64,000 bases of DNA from Pseudomonas sp. H9 (GTDB taxonomy: Bacteria; Pseudomonadota; Gammaproteobacteria; Pseudomonadales; Pseudomonadaceae). The translations under genes were made by a program, and so were the position numbers. Below, piece by piece: positions 26,701 through 34,563 of this stretch. Within the stretch, counting starts at the first letter, position 1, and each line of letters begins with the position of its first letter. Below the pieces are notes generated by a model. That model had not been told where the DNA came from, ran no database searches, and was given only the letters and a program-made list of their open reading frames with translations. Location of the stretch: positions 372,001-436,000 of the forward strand of contig NZ_SMOK01000011.1 of assembly GCF_004353925.1 (NCBI RefSeq), written 5' to 3'.

Positions 26701-27739
26701 AGCAGACGAAAAAACCAAGGTGTATGGCAACGCCGACCCAGCCTTGACCTACCAGGTCAGCGGCCAGAAATTCGGCGAACAAGCCGGTACCTTGGTGGCT
26801 GGCGCACTCAATCGTGCGCCCGGTGCGAATGTCGGTGACTACGCCATCGGCCAGGGCAGTGTCGGCAGTCTCTCCGGCAACTACCGGATCAGCTACCAGT
26901 CAGACCTGTTGCACATCACCCCTGCCCCGCTGGTGGTCAACGCTCATGACAAAACCAAGACTTACGGCAGCGCCGACCCCGCATTGACCTACTCGGTCAG
27001 CGGCCTGAAGAACGGCGACAGTGCTGCGGCGGTTCTCAATGGCCGCGCGCTGCAACGCGAAAGTGGCGAGAACGTGCGCCCCGAAGGCTACGCCATCGGT
27101 CAAGGCAACCTGGCCCTGAGCAGCCACAACTACACCCTGGTGTTCCGCGACGGCAACCTGCAGATCACCCCGGCACAGTTGCTGGTCAAGGCCGACGACA
27201 AGAGCAAGCAACAAGGCCAGCCTGACCCACGCCTGACCTATTCGGTCAGTGGCATGAAAAACGGCGACAGTGCCGACATCGCCCAAGGCAACCTGACCCG
27301 CGACGCCGGCGAGGCACCGGGTGCCTATGGCATCGGCCAAGGTCAGCAGTTCACTGCCGGCGCCAACTACAACGTGGTGTTCCAGGACGGCACGCTGACC
27401 ATCAGCGGCCCGGTGATCGAGCCGACCGACCCGGCCGTACCGCAGCGCCCTGCTCCGGTGCAGGCCCAGGCCCCAGGCAACGTGCGTTGCACGGCGCTGG
27501 AGTCGCCATCAGCGGTGTCTGCCAACTACTCGGTATCGCCCGCCGTGATCCGCACCTATGCCGTGCAACTGATCTGCAAGCCGCGCGCTTACGGCGACAA
27601 AGTCAGTACCACCCCGGAACTCAGCGACGTGCTGACCTACGCCAACGGCCTGCTCAAAGACGGCCGCTTCATCGTTCCCGACTGGAACCGCAGCGTCATA
27701 CCTCACGACATCAGCAGCCCTGCCAAGGGAGAGAAATAA
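23744..27739 (+). CDS. TpsA: filamentous hemagglutinin-type exoprotein with MBG/YDG-like repeats
   Basis: The 1331-residue protein begins with an extended signal peptide (cleavage near residue 28, TASAG). The TPS secretion domain follows, with the conserved ITSNGQLILVNPNGVWLG at about residues 105-122. Beta-helix-like repeats fill the middle. Four related modules start near residues 883, 982, 1062 and 1145. Each opens like VVKADEKTKVYGNADPALTY and continues with YSVSGxKNGD and GDYAIGQG, matching MBG/YDG adhesin repeats. A short C-terminal domain with two Cys follows. It is exported by the TpsB partner encoded 2 nt downstream. It is shorter than classical FHA and lacks a CdiA-type toxin tail, so adhesion or biofilm is the likelier role. 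Confidence 0.9.
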   Translation: MKHRAPGGHGLRLSCLCIAIALATTASAGSLPQGGQVVSGAASISQSGPNMEVNTSGPRTAIDWQRFNVGPDNRITFKQPDGRSVTLNRVIGGDPSKIYGTITSNGQLILVNPNGVWLGPNAHVSTSALVASAGFVTDKQAKEFAANGKLDIQLKGLVRNEGRITVHDNGMVALLGAQVENHGVIQARKGTAQLATGPQATLDFHGDGLLSIAVGGEPGGRDSVNADVKGGVHNSGQIDVGNGVVAMSAERAARHLDSVINVGGNVVADAVNEQGGTIVLGSAAQTNVSGTLSAKGATGGTVKALGDEVNLASSARLDASGSQGAGGKVLVGGSLQGKGSEPAATRTTVAKGAQLKADGKTNGGQVVVWSDGQTRFAGSASAKGVARGGVVETSGKQLQVTNDAKVDTSGKVAGKWLLDPVTVNIVADASADPGTGVTGGVAQGPSTADLWNVSAQAIVNGLASGNVEVSASERINVNTAIIATNIGQDGNGKHTLALIAAGNPQQGKGYSGTDLSSTSGSVYINAPILLKDGNLFIAATGDIRLNNTGADYGQRAIIDVGQGIAWLKTSNVASIVQQPGTALMGDKVALEGASVRMESNLNYAGTLAGKASNGVFRFNQTNASGVTHTGTVASPYSNEQLTGVTAQQLEYRGYQDVVADPNVTYGAGTQTINLKAENGASFDYLVFEATGFVTSDGKGGYRELDPAVLLNYLDSSDYLVNGLSFTDSAGVAWKITPDASDSNLVKVTRTDPGGSPVVTTAPVGFAFGANGGLQVVSTLHEPGWGVESYAYAPGATDQKEIQHNAQNGSSQQLVVNLGGKYDSVQALIANLINDTPWLQKADANGPSLQSGEQTLERARVHFYETVDKTNEPGVIINSAAPAKVTVTANDATREYGDNNPALSARTEYNANAQAVKGVDDYVNQQLGRSGTQVGTPTTQATAQSDVKPGGYAITNQVNQDARAQGRYGLENNAGTLTVSPAELVVKADEKTKVYGNADPALTYQVSGQKFGEQAGTLVAGALNRAPGANVGDYAIGQGSVGSLSGNYRISYQSDLLHITPAPLVVNAHDKTKTYGSADPALTYSVSGLKNGDSAAAVLNGRALQRESGENVRPEGYAIGQGNLALSSHNYTLVFRDGNLQITPAQLLVKADDKSKQQGQPDPRLTYSVSGMKNGDSADIAQGNLTRDAGEAPGAYGIGQGQQFTAGANYNVVFQDGTLTISGPVIEPTDPAVPQRPAPVQAQAPGNVRCTALESPSAVSANYSVSPAVIRTYAVQLICKPRAYGDKVSTTPELSDVLTYANGLLKDGRFIVPDWNRSVIPHDISSPAKGEK

Positions 27740-27741
27740 TC

Positions 27742-29490
27742 ATGAAACGCTTTCCTAGCCACCTCAAGGCCGTGACGCTGGCCGTCTGTTCCGCACTGCT
27801 GCTGGTTACCGGCGCAGTGCATGCCGGGCCACGTGGCCAACTTGACCCTGGGCGTGTAGAGCTGCCCAACCCCGATGGCAGCCGCACCCCGACCTTGCAA
27901 ATGCCCGGCACATTGCAGTTACCGGACGCCATCGTCACACCCGACGTCGGGCCAGAACCTGCTGAGATGCAGGCAACCCCCGGTGATACCCGGCGCTTCA
28001 ACGTCAGTCGCGTGGTGATTCGCGGGGCCGACAGTTATCCCAGCGGTACCTTCGACCCGCTCGCCCGCAGCCTGCAAGGGCGCCAGGTGAGCCTGGCCGA
28101 AGTCAATGCGGTAGCGGCTCAGATCACCCAGCGTTACCGCAAGGCCGGCTTCCTGCTGGCGCGCGCCTACGTACCCCAACAGCGTCTGGAGGGTGGGCAG
28201 TTGCTGATTCAGGTATTCGAAGGCAAGGTCAATGAAGTGCGTTTCAAAGGCCCCGGTAACAAAGCCCTGGAGCGCTACGCCGATAACATTCGCCAGGAGG
28301 TACCACCCAAAAGTGCAACGCTGGAGCGCAACCTGCTGTTGATGAACGATGTGTCCGGCAACGACAGTCGCGCGGTGCTCTCCGCCTCGCCAGTGGCCAA
28401 CGGCACCGACCTCACCGTGCAGAACGAGCAACGCAAATACGAGGGCTTCATTGGCTTTGACAACCGAGACAGCCGCTACTTCGGCCCCTGGCAGGCCTAC
28501 GGTGGTTTCGGCATCAATGACCTCAGCGGCAACGGCGATCACCTGGGCATCCGCGCCGGTAAGTCGATCGAAGGCAACAAGATGACCTTCTTCGAAGGCC
28601 AGTACGAGTTGCCGGTCGGCGCCCAAGGTGACGTGCTCAGTGTGTTGGCCCAGCATAACGAAGGGCATGCCGACACCTTCTCGTTCCTCAATGCCAACAG
28701 CTCGGGCGACACCCTGGCCGTACGCATTACCCGGCCGTGGATCCGTCAGCGCGACGAAACCCTGAAGACCTCACTGGCGCTGACCTACTTCAACGGTAAA
28801 TCGGAATACCTGGACGACCCTGACAATCCGCCGTCCAGCGACGACCGTATCCGCGCATTGCGCCTGGGGGCCAGCTACGATTTTGCCGATAACTATGGCG
28901 GTAAGAACCTGCTCAAAGCCGAGCTGAGCAAGGGCCTGGATATTCTCGGTGCCAGTAATGAAGGCCGCGCCAACCCGTCCCGCGAAGGCGGTCGCACCGA
29001 CTTCACCAAACTCCAGGTCGACGCGCAACGTATGCAAGACCTCACGCACCTGATGGAGGGCCTGAACCTGTACCTGGCGATGACTGCCCAGACTTCATTC
29101 GGTCAGGCCCTGCTCAGCCCCGAGCAGTTCGGCGTTGGTGGCAGCGAGTTTGGCCGTGGCTATGACCCGTCGGAGATCACCGGTGACAGAGGCTTCGCCA
29201 CCAAGGCCGAACTGCAGTACAACCGCCTGCATACCCTGGCCAACTGGACGGTGCCTACCCAGTACTACGGCTATTGGGACTTCGGTAAGGTCTGGAGCGA
29301 AGACCCAAGCTGGACCAGCACCGAGAGCCTGTCATCGGCGGGTGTGGGCGTACACTTCCAAGTGTTCAAGGACACCTATATTTCGCCGGAGCTGGCCTTC
29401 CCCCTGACCCACAAAGTCTCAGCCGAAGAGCTCGATGACGACAACGGCAAAGCGCCGCGCCTGTACATCAACTTCCTCAAGCTGTTCTGA
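27742..29490 (+). CDS. TpsB: ShlB/FhaC/HecB family two-partner secretion transporter
   Basis: The 582-residue outer-membrane protein has a signal peptide (AVCSALLLVTGAVHAG) and POTRA domains. The first has FNVSRVVIRGADSYPSG and AEVNAVAAQITQRYRKAGF; the second follows from about residue 160. A beta-barrel comes after (EGFIGFDNRDSRYFGPWQ onward) with the late motif FGVGGSEFGRGYDPSEITGDRG, the family's conserved plug/L6 loop. It ends with a C-terminal Phe after LYINFLKL, as barrel proteins do. The ATG at 27742 lies 2 nt after the tpsA stop with AGGGAGAG upstream. It threads the TpsA exoprotein across the outer membrane. Confidence 0.95.
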   Translation: MKRFPSHLKAVTLAVCSALLLVTGAVHAGPRGQLDPGRVELPNPDGSRTPTLQMPGTLQLPDAIVTPDVGPEPAEMQATPGDTRRFNVSRVVIRGADSYPSGTFDPLARSLQGRQVSLAEVNAVAAQITQRYRKAGFLLARAYVPQQRLEGGQLLIQVFEGKVNEVRFKGPGNKALERYADNIRQEVPPKSATLERNLLLMNDVSGNDSRAVLSASPVANGTDLTVQNEQRKYEGFIGFDNRDSRYFGPWQAYGGFGINDLSGNGDHLGIRAGKSIEGNKMTFFEGQYELPVGAQGDVLSVLAQHNEGHADTFSFLNANSSGDTLAVRITRPWIRQRDETLKTSLALTYFNGKSEYLDDPDNPPSSDDRIRALRLGASYDFADNYGGKNLLKAELSKGLDILGASNEGRANPSREGGRTDFTKLQVDAQRMQDLTHLMEGLNLYLAMTAQTSFGQALLSPEQFGVGGSEFGRGYDPSEITGDRGFATKAELQYNRLHTLANWTVPTQYYGYWDFGKVWSEDPSWTSTESLSSAGVGVHFQVFKDTYISPELAFPLTHKVSAEELDDDNGKAPRLYINFLKLF

Positions 29491-29500
29491 ACCTGTTTGA

Positions 29501-29528
29501 CCGTGCGCAAGGCCTGCCTTGTGCACGG
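29501..29528 (+). terminator. Hairpin after tpsB
   Basis: CCGTGCGCAAGG (29501-29512) pairs with CCTTGTGCACGG (29517-29528) with one G-U pair, 10 nt after the tpsB stop. There is no U-run. It could be a stabiliser or weak terminator between tpsB and the small gene at 29544. Confidence 0.5.
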
Positions 29529-29543
29529 TGGGGAGATGCTCCG

Positions 29544-29792
29544 ATGAAATTCAATACCCGCTACGTGTTGCATACCGTGCGTACCGCTTCGTTCAACGCC
29601 GAAGCGGCTGCCGAACTGCTGCTGGAAATGAGCAAACTGGTCCCGACTGCCAGGCTGGCCTACCGCGCCATGAACCTGGTTGAGCTGATCAATGAGGACG
29701 CTGACGATCTCGAACGGATCGCTAATGCCATCGGCAATGGCGAACTGCTCGTAGTGCCAAGTTCGGCGGGCTACCTGTCGACGCCTCAATAG
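29544..29792 (+). CDS. Hypothetical 82-residue protein downstream of tpsB
   Basis: The frame has GGGGAG about 9 nt before its ATG and encodes an acidic, helical, leucine- and alanine-rich protein with no signal peptide (opening MKFNTRYVLHTVRTASFN). Codon use is like its neighbours. It lies 53 nt past the tpsB stop on the same strand and is the last coding sequence before a repeat block. I do not recognise a family. A role linked to the secretion pair is only suggested by position. Confidence 0.55.
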   Translation: MKFNTRYVLHTVRTASFNAEAAAELLLEMSKLVPTARLAYRAMNLVELINEDADDLERIANAIGNGELLVVPSSAGYLSTPQ

Positions 29793-29958
29793 GGCTGGGG
29801 ACCTCTGTGGGAGATCACCCAGTCCTCCGGGCTGCGCTGTCGCGCAGCAAACATTAAGCACATGACTTCAGGTCTGCAGTGGCACTGACATGTTGAAAAG
29901 CAAATGGCGGCTGGCCGGGTATGGCCTGCCGCCTTCAGAAGACAAGAACGAAAATGCC

Positions 29959-30247
29959 GGGGTTTTGGCTTTGGCTTTGGCTTTGGCTTTGGCTTAGAGA
30001 GCTTATCCATTGGGTGGGGCGGCCTTGCCGGCCCCTTCCGCCTTTACGGCGGCCTACTTTGCTCTTGGGCAAAGTAGGCAAAACCGCTCGCTCCTGCATC
30101 CGGCCCTACGCTGCGCTCCGGGTTCCCTCGCTCCGGCATTGCTCCCGCGAGGACCGCGCTAACGGGCCATCCATGGCCCGAAGCGCTTGACGGGCTCCTG
30201 CCCGTCACCTCACTACGCAATACCTCCACTCGGCCTCCTGAAGTCGC
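29959..30247 (-). repeat. Left, inverted arm of a large repeat block
   Basis: This 290-bp stretch is a diverged reverse complement of 30359-30640. Matches include AGAGAGCTTATCCATTGGGT, ATCCGGCCCTACGCTGCGCT and the end phrase CCTCCACTCGGCCTCCTGAA, each found inverted in the right arm. It contains no gene that I would support. Confidence 0.8.
29965..29994. repeat. Hexanucleotide tandem repeat (TTGGCT)5
   Basis: Five perfect TTGGCT copies lie at the outer end of the inverted arm. The equivalent ends of the two direct repeats carry only two copies, so the number varies between copies. Confidence 0.9.
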
Positions 30248-30715
30248 AAACCGCAGCGTCTGGACTATCGAGTCCACAAAAGCTTCAAGCTTCAAGCTTG
30301 GAGCTTCAAGCTTGCCGCTATCGAAGATACCGCCAGTACAGTCGCTGCCCGTAACTTAGCGACTTCAGGAGGCCGAGTGGAGGTGCCTGGAGGGCCAGGT
30401 GCGTCAGCACCCTTCGGCTATGCCGAAGGCGCGAGATGTAGACTTGGCGAAGCAAGTCGTAGGCTGCGCGGGCCTGGAAGGCGCCGGAGGGAGGGGACCC
30501 GGAGCGCAGCGTAGGGCCGGATGTAGGAGCCAACGGTTTTGGTTCCTTTTGCCAAGACAAAAGGGACCCGCCGTAAGGGCGGAAGGGGCCAGCAAATCCA
30601 CCCCACCCAATGGATAAGCTCTCTAAGCCAAAGCCAACCGACGTTTTTCTATTTTCCCCTGACCCTGCGAATAACCTTAGATATCAATATCTTATAACTT
30701 GTTTGATGAGAGCAG
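30241..30715 (+). repeat. Direct repeat unit 1 (475 bp)
   Basis: Runs from AAGTCGCAAACCGCAGCGTC to TTTGATGAGAGCAG and is followed at once by a near-identical second unit. The centre has a cluster of AAGCTTCAAGCTTGGAGCTT motifs. Open frames inside it are identical in both copies and have no ribosome sites, so they are taken as artefacts. Confidence 0.9.
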
Positions 30716-31183
30716 AAGTCGCAAGCCGCAGCGTCTGGACTATCGAGTCCACAAAAGCTTCAAGCTTGGAGCTTCAAGCTTGCCGCTATCGAAGATACCG
30801 CCAGTACAGGCGCTGCCCGTAACTTAGCGACTTCAGGAGGCCGAGTGGAGGTGCCTGGAGGGCCAGGTGCGTCAGCACCCTTCGGCTATGCCGAAGGCGC
30901 GAGATGTAGACTTGGCGAAGCAAGTCGTAGGCCGCGCGGGCCTGGAAGGCGCCGGAGCGAGGGGACCCGGAGCGCAGCGTAGGGCCGGATGTAGGAGCCA
31001 ACGGTTTTGGTTCCTTTTGCCAAGACAAAAGGGACCCGCCGTAAGGGCGGAAGGGGCCAGCAAATCCACCCCACCCAGTGGATAAGCTCTCTAAGCCAAA
31101 GCCAACCGACGTTTTTCTATTTTCCCCTGACCCCGCGAATAACCTTAGATATCAATATCTTATAACTTGTTTGATGAGAGCAG
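30716..31183 (+). repeat. Direct repeat unit 2 (468 bp)
   Basis: Near-identical to unit 1. The main difference is one AGCTTCA step missing (7 bp) in the AAGCTT cluster, plus a few substitutions. It ends in the same TTTGATGAGAGCAG. Confidence 0.9.
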
Positions 31184-31184
31184 A

Positions 31185-31244
31185 CTTGCCCCGCGATTGC
31201 GATGTAACTCACAAATCGCAATCGCGGGGCAAGCCCGCTCCTAC
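31185..31244. repeat. REP pair with truncated left copy
   Basis: The left copy lacks its GTAGGAGCGGG head and starts CTTGCCCCGCG right at the end of repeat unit 2, as if the repeat block had broken into it. The right copy supplies the stop codon of the acyl-CoA synthetase gene. Confidence 0.85.
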
Positions 31245-32908
31245 TGCAACTCCTCGATGCTGATCTCGCGCATGCGAAACTTCTGTACCTTGCCGGTGAC
31301 GGTCATCGGGAACTGCTCCACAAAGCGAAAATAGCGCGGCACCTTGAAATGCGCGATGCGGGCCTTGGCCCAGTCGCGCAACTGTGCTTCATCAACGCCC
31401 TCACCGGGGTGCAGCCTGATCCAGGCGACAATCTCTTCGCCGTAGCGGCTGCAGGGAATCCCGATCACCTGCACATCAGCCACTGCCGGATGCGTCGAGA
31501 AAAACTCCTCCAGTTCACGCGGATAAATGTTCTCGCCACCGCGAATGATCATGTCCTTGCTGCGCCCGACAATACGCACATAGCCCTGCTCGTCCATGCT
31601 CGCCAGGTCACCGGTGTGCATCCAGCCCTCGGCGTCGATGCTCTCGGCGCTGGCCTGCGGATTGTTCCAGTAGCCCAGCATCACGCTATAGCCACGCGTA
31701 CACAACTCGCCTACTTGGCCACGCGGCACACAGTTGCCAGCGCTGTCGATGATCTTGCTCTGTAGATGTGGCTGAGTACGGCCAACCGTGGTGACTCGCA
31801 ACTCAAGGTCATCATCCGGGCCGGTCTGCAGCGAAACCGGGCTGGTTTCGGTCATGCCATAGGCAATCTGCACCTCGCTCATGTGCATTTCATCAATGAC
31901 CCGGCGCATGACTTCAATCGGGCAGTTGGCCCCGGCCATGATCCCGGTGCGCAGGCTGGACAGGTCGAAGGTGTGGCGCAGCGGGTGATCGAGCTCGGCA
32001 ATGAACATGGTCGGCACCCCATACAACGCTGTTGCCCGTTCTTCAGCCACGGCGCTCAGGGTGGTCAGTGGATCGAAAGCATCGCCGGGGTAAATCAAGG
32101 TGGCGCCATGGGTCATGCAGCCGAGGTTGGCCATGACCATGCCAAAGCAGTGATACAGCGGCACCGGCACCACCAGGCGGTCGTGCTCGGTCAGGCCAAG
32201 GCTTTCGCCGACCAGGTAGCCGTTGTTGAGGATGTTGTGGTGACTGAGGGTCGCGCCTTTGGGAAAGCCGGTGGTGCCTGAGGTGTACTGAATGTTGATC
32301 GGCTCATCGCAGCGCAGGCTGGCCTGGCGCGCCGCCAGCGTCGCCGGGCTGACCTCCTCGGCCCGCGCCAACAGTGCCTGCCAGGCAAGAAAGCCCTCGG
32401 GCGGTTCACTGGCCAGGCTGACCACCCCGCGCAGCTCCGGCAGATGCTCGCATGCCAGTTCGCCCGGCGTGCACGCCGCCAGACCCGGCGCCAGTTCCAG
32501 TAGCATGGCGTGGTAGTCCGAGGTCTTGAAGGCATCGGCACAGATGACCCAGCGGCAACCCGACTGGCTCAGTGCGTACGCCAGCTCGTTACTGCGGTAA
32601 GCGGGATTGATGTTGACCAGGATGACGCCGATTTTCGCGCTGGCGAATTGGGTGATGCACCACTGCGCGCAGTTGGGTGCCCAGATTCCCAGGCGATCGC
32701 CACGTTCAAGGCCCAGCGCCAGCAACGCGCGGGCAAGGCGTTCAACCTCATCGAACAGCTGCTGCCAGCTGTAACGCAGCCCTTGGTGACGGACGACCAG
32801 CGCCTCGCGCGCGGCGAATCGGGCCACAGTGGCATCGAACGCCGCACCAATGGTCATGTCAAGCAAGTCCTTGTCCTGCCGCCCCTGGGTATAGCTCAGG
32901 TGATTCAT
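31241..32908 (-). CDS. AMP-binding acyl-CoA synthetase (fatty-acyl-CoA ligase family)
   Basis: The 555-residue enzyme has the adenylate-forming motifs in order. They are the P-loop [16 protein letters not shown] (about residue 205), [49 protein letters not shown] and the C-terminal catalytic lysine in [14 protein letters not shown]. It activates a carboxylic acid with ATP and CoA. The sequence type is that of medium-chain or branched acyl-CoA synthetases. It lies downstream of qhpB on the same strand but beyond a strong hairpin, so it is probably a separate unit. It might activate an acid made from amine oxidation, for example phenylacetate, but that is inference. Confidence 0.92.
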   Translation of the reverse strand: MNHLSYTQGRQDKDLLDMTIGAAFDATVARFAAREALVVRHQGLRYSWQQLFDEVERLARALLALGLERGDRLGIWAPNCAQWCITQFASAKIGVILVNINPAYRSNELAYALSQSGCRWVICADAFKTSDYHAMLLELAPGLAACTPGELACEHLPELRGVVSLASEPPEGFLAWQALLARAEEVSPATLAARQASLRCDEPINIQYTSGTTGFPKGATLSHHNILNNGYLVGESLGLTEHDRLVVPVPLYHCFGMVMANLGCMTHGATLIYPGDAFDPLTTLSAVAEERATALYGVPTMFIAELDHPLRHTFDLSSLRTGIMAGANCPIEVMRRVIDEMHMSEVQIAYGMTETSPVSLQTGPDDDLELRVTTVGRTQPHLQSKIIDSAGNCVPRGQVGELCTRGYSVMLGYWNNPQASAESIDAEGWMHTGDLASMDEQGYVRIVGRSKDMIIRGGENIYPRELEEFFSTHPAVADVQVIGIPCSRYGEEIVAWIRLHPGEGVDEAQLRDWAKARIAHFKVPRYFRFVEQFPMTVTGKVQKFRMREISIEELQ

Positions 32909-32977
32909 AGATGCCCCTTATGCTTGTTGTGGGCTATCGTCGACGGCTTGTCGTCAGACGCTCAAAACAGTTCAGAC

Positions 32978-33011
32978 AGCAAGCTACCCGGAGTGCGCCG
33001 GGTAGTTTGCT
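32978..33011 (-). terminator. Strong hairpin at the end of the qhp operon
   Basis: AGCAAGCTACCCGG (32978-32991) and CCGGGTAGTTTGCT (32998-33011) form a 14-bp stem with one G-U-type mismatch and a 6-nt loop, 39 nt after the qhpB stop. It probably ends the qhpADCB transcript. Confidence 0.7.
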
Positions 33012-33049
33012 ATTGCTCACTAACGCGCCGCTGCCTGGCGCGGAAAGGT

Positions 33050-34207
33050 TTAGCGTGTAAAGACCTGCGCAGTACCGGTGACCATGTCACCACCCGGCAG
33101 ATTGATGGTGCCAACCCGTTCCAGGCTCTCTGGATCATAGACTGCAACGTCATTGAAGGTCCCGGTCAGGTAAAGCTTGCTGCCGGCTTTGTTGAAGCTG
33201 ATGCAGTAGTAGGAATGCGCCAGGTTGGACTTCTTGATCAGCTTCTGCTCCTTGATGTCGAACTTGGCCAGATGATTGAGTACGCTGAACATCTGGTTAG
33301 GGTCTTTGGGCGAACGCATGCCGGTGAAATAGACTTCCGTCAACGGAGCAAAATCCTGCGTCTGCGTCTTGCCTGTGGCCAAATCGACGCTGACAAAACC
33401 GTACACATAGTCAGCCGTGGCCGGATCCTGTTTGTCGTCCTTGAATTTCGCGGCGGTATAGAGCAGCGAGAAATCTCGCAGCGGGCTTTGATGCGACCAG
33501 ATGTACAGCAAATCCGGCGCACTGTAGAGCGGGCGCTTCCAGCTGCCGGTAGGCAACGCGATGCTGTAATGCCCGGTCTTTACATCAAGCTTGTAGATGT
33601 CGCGACCGGCCATGTACAAGCTACCGTCGTCCCCGGCCTGCATGATGGAAATCTGCCGTGGAACCGGAAAAGTCCGCACTGGCTGGGCATTGAGGCCAGC
33701 GTCAGTGGCGTACACCTGCAAACGTGGCGCCTGTACCGCATAGTGGTCGTTGAGTATCTGCGTAGGGTTGGCAACGGTGTACAGCTCCTTACCATCCGGG
33801 CTGAGCGTCAGGGACAGCATCGACTTGGCCTGCTCGCCCGGCTTGTATGCCAAACGCGCATGGAACACCGTCTTGCAGGTGTCCAAGTCGATGCCATAGA
33901 TATCGCCGTAGTGATTGTTGAGCACGTAGGCGGTCTTCTTGTCCGGTGCTACCTGGGCAGCACCAGGGCCGAAGGCATCAGGCATCTGGCAGGTTTTGTA
34001 GACCTTGTCGGTTGCGACCTCGATCAAATGCAAGTTGTTCGGGTAATTGGTGGCGAGCAGGTATTCGCTACCGGGTTTGAGCGCAGGCCCACTCTCGGCA
34101 GCGACCACGCTTGGCACGCCGAACGCCAGACTGACAGCGGTAGCGGTACAGATGGCAAACAGACACATGCTCGTGGCAGCCAGACGGCCGATGAACTGAA
34201 GCTTCAT
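33050..34207 (-). CDS. qhpB: Quinohemoprotein amine dehydrogenase beta subunit
   Basis: The 385-residue secreted protein has an N-terminal signal (LAATSMCLFAICTATAVSLAF) and then repeated YVTN-type beta-propeller blades such as AYVLNNHYGDIYGIDLDT, ELYTVANPTQIL and KLYLTGTFNDVAVYDPESL. The periplasmic amine dehydrogenase beta subunit is a seven-bladed propeller that cradles the gamma subunit. The ATG at 34207 has AAGGATA upstream and follows the qhpC stop by 31 nt. It is the last gene of the qhpADCB run, followed by a hairpin. In P. putida the same subunits have also been called Pea proteins for 2-phenylethylamine use. Confidence 0.93.
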   Translation of the reverse strand: MKLQFIGRLAATSMCLFAICTATAVSLAFGVPSVVAAESGPALKPGSEYLLATNYPNNLHLIEVATDKVYKTCQMPDAFGPGAAQVAPDKKTAYVLNNHYGDIYGIDLDTCKTVFHARLAYKPGEQAKSMLSLTLSPDGKELYTVANPTQILNDHYAVQAPRLQVYATDAGLNAQPVRTFPVPRQISIMQAGDDGSLYMAGRDIYKLDVKTGHYSIALPTGSWKRPLYSAPDLLYIWSHQSPLRDFSLLYTAAKFKDDKQDPATADYVYGFVSVDLATGKTQTQDFAPLTEVYFTGMRSPKDPNQMFSVLNHLAKFDIKEQKLIKKSNLAHSYYCISFNKAGSKLYLTGTFNDVAVYDPESLERVGTINLPGGDMVTGTAQVFTR

Positions 34208-34238
34208 AGCGGTATCCTTTTTTATTCTTGTCATCAGG

Positions 34239-34562
34239 TCACTTGTCGTTCGGGAACACGGTGCTGAGGCTGCGCCAGCCTTCACCGGAACTCTGCCCGT
34301 CCTTGTTCCAATCCTGGTAGGTGCTCATCATGTCCGGCACCTGTGCCGGCCACCAGCATGGGTCAGAACAGCCGTAGAGGTCAGCCTCCATCGGCTGACA
34401 GAGCGAAGCGACCCCTCCGAACACGTCCACCTCCCAGCCTGGATCGGTGGTCGCCGTGCATCCGGCTACGCTGCTCATGGCCACGACTTCTTCTAGACGA
34501 TCTTCGGCAGCAGCTTGTTCGAGAATCAATGCTTTATTGTTGAGCGGCTTCAGATGTTTCAT
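34239..34562 (-). CDS. qhpC: Quinohemoprotein amine dehydrogenase gamma subunit (CTQ precursor)
   Basis: The 107-residue precursor carries the cysteine tryptophylquinone cofactor. If the first 28 residues are removed as leader, the mature chain is 79 residues, the known length. All modified positions then match the published enzyme: Cys37 and Trp43 (CTQ), and the thioether pairs Cys7-Glu16, Cys27-Asp33 and Cys41-Asp49. In precursor numbers these are Cys65-Trp71, Cys35-Glu44, Cys55-Asp61 and Cys69-Asp77. There is no Sec signal, since export follows QhpD cross-linking. The ATG is 1 nt after the qhpD stop. The leader should be cut by QhpE. Confidence 0.97.
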   Translation of the reverse strand: MKHLKPLNNKALILEQAAAEDRLEEVVAMSSVAGCTATTDPGWEVDVFGGVASLCQPMEADLYGCSDPCWWPAQVPDMMSTYQDWNKDGQSSGEGWRSLSTVFPNDK

Positions 34563-34563
34563 G

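Noticed and set aside
30318..31085. Identical 80-codon and 72-codon frames in both tandem repeat units.
   Set aside because: They occur in a non-coding repeat, have no ribosome sites, and the same bases are open in several frames. Their identity only reflects the duplication.
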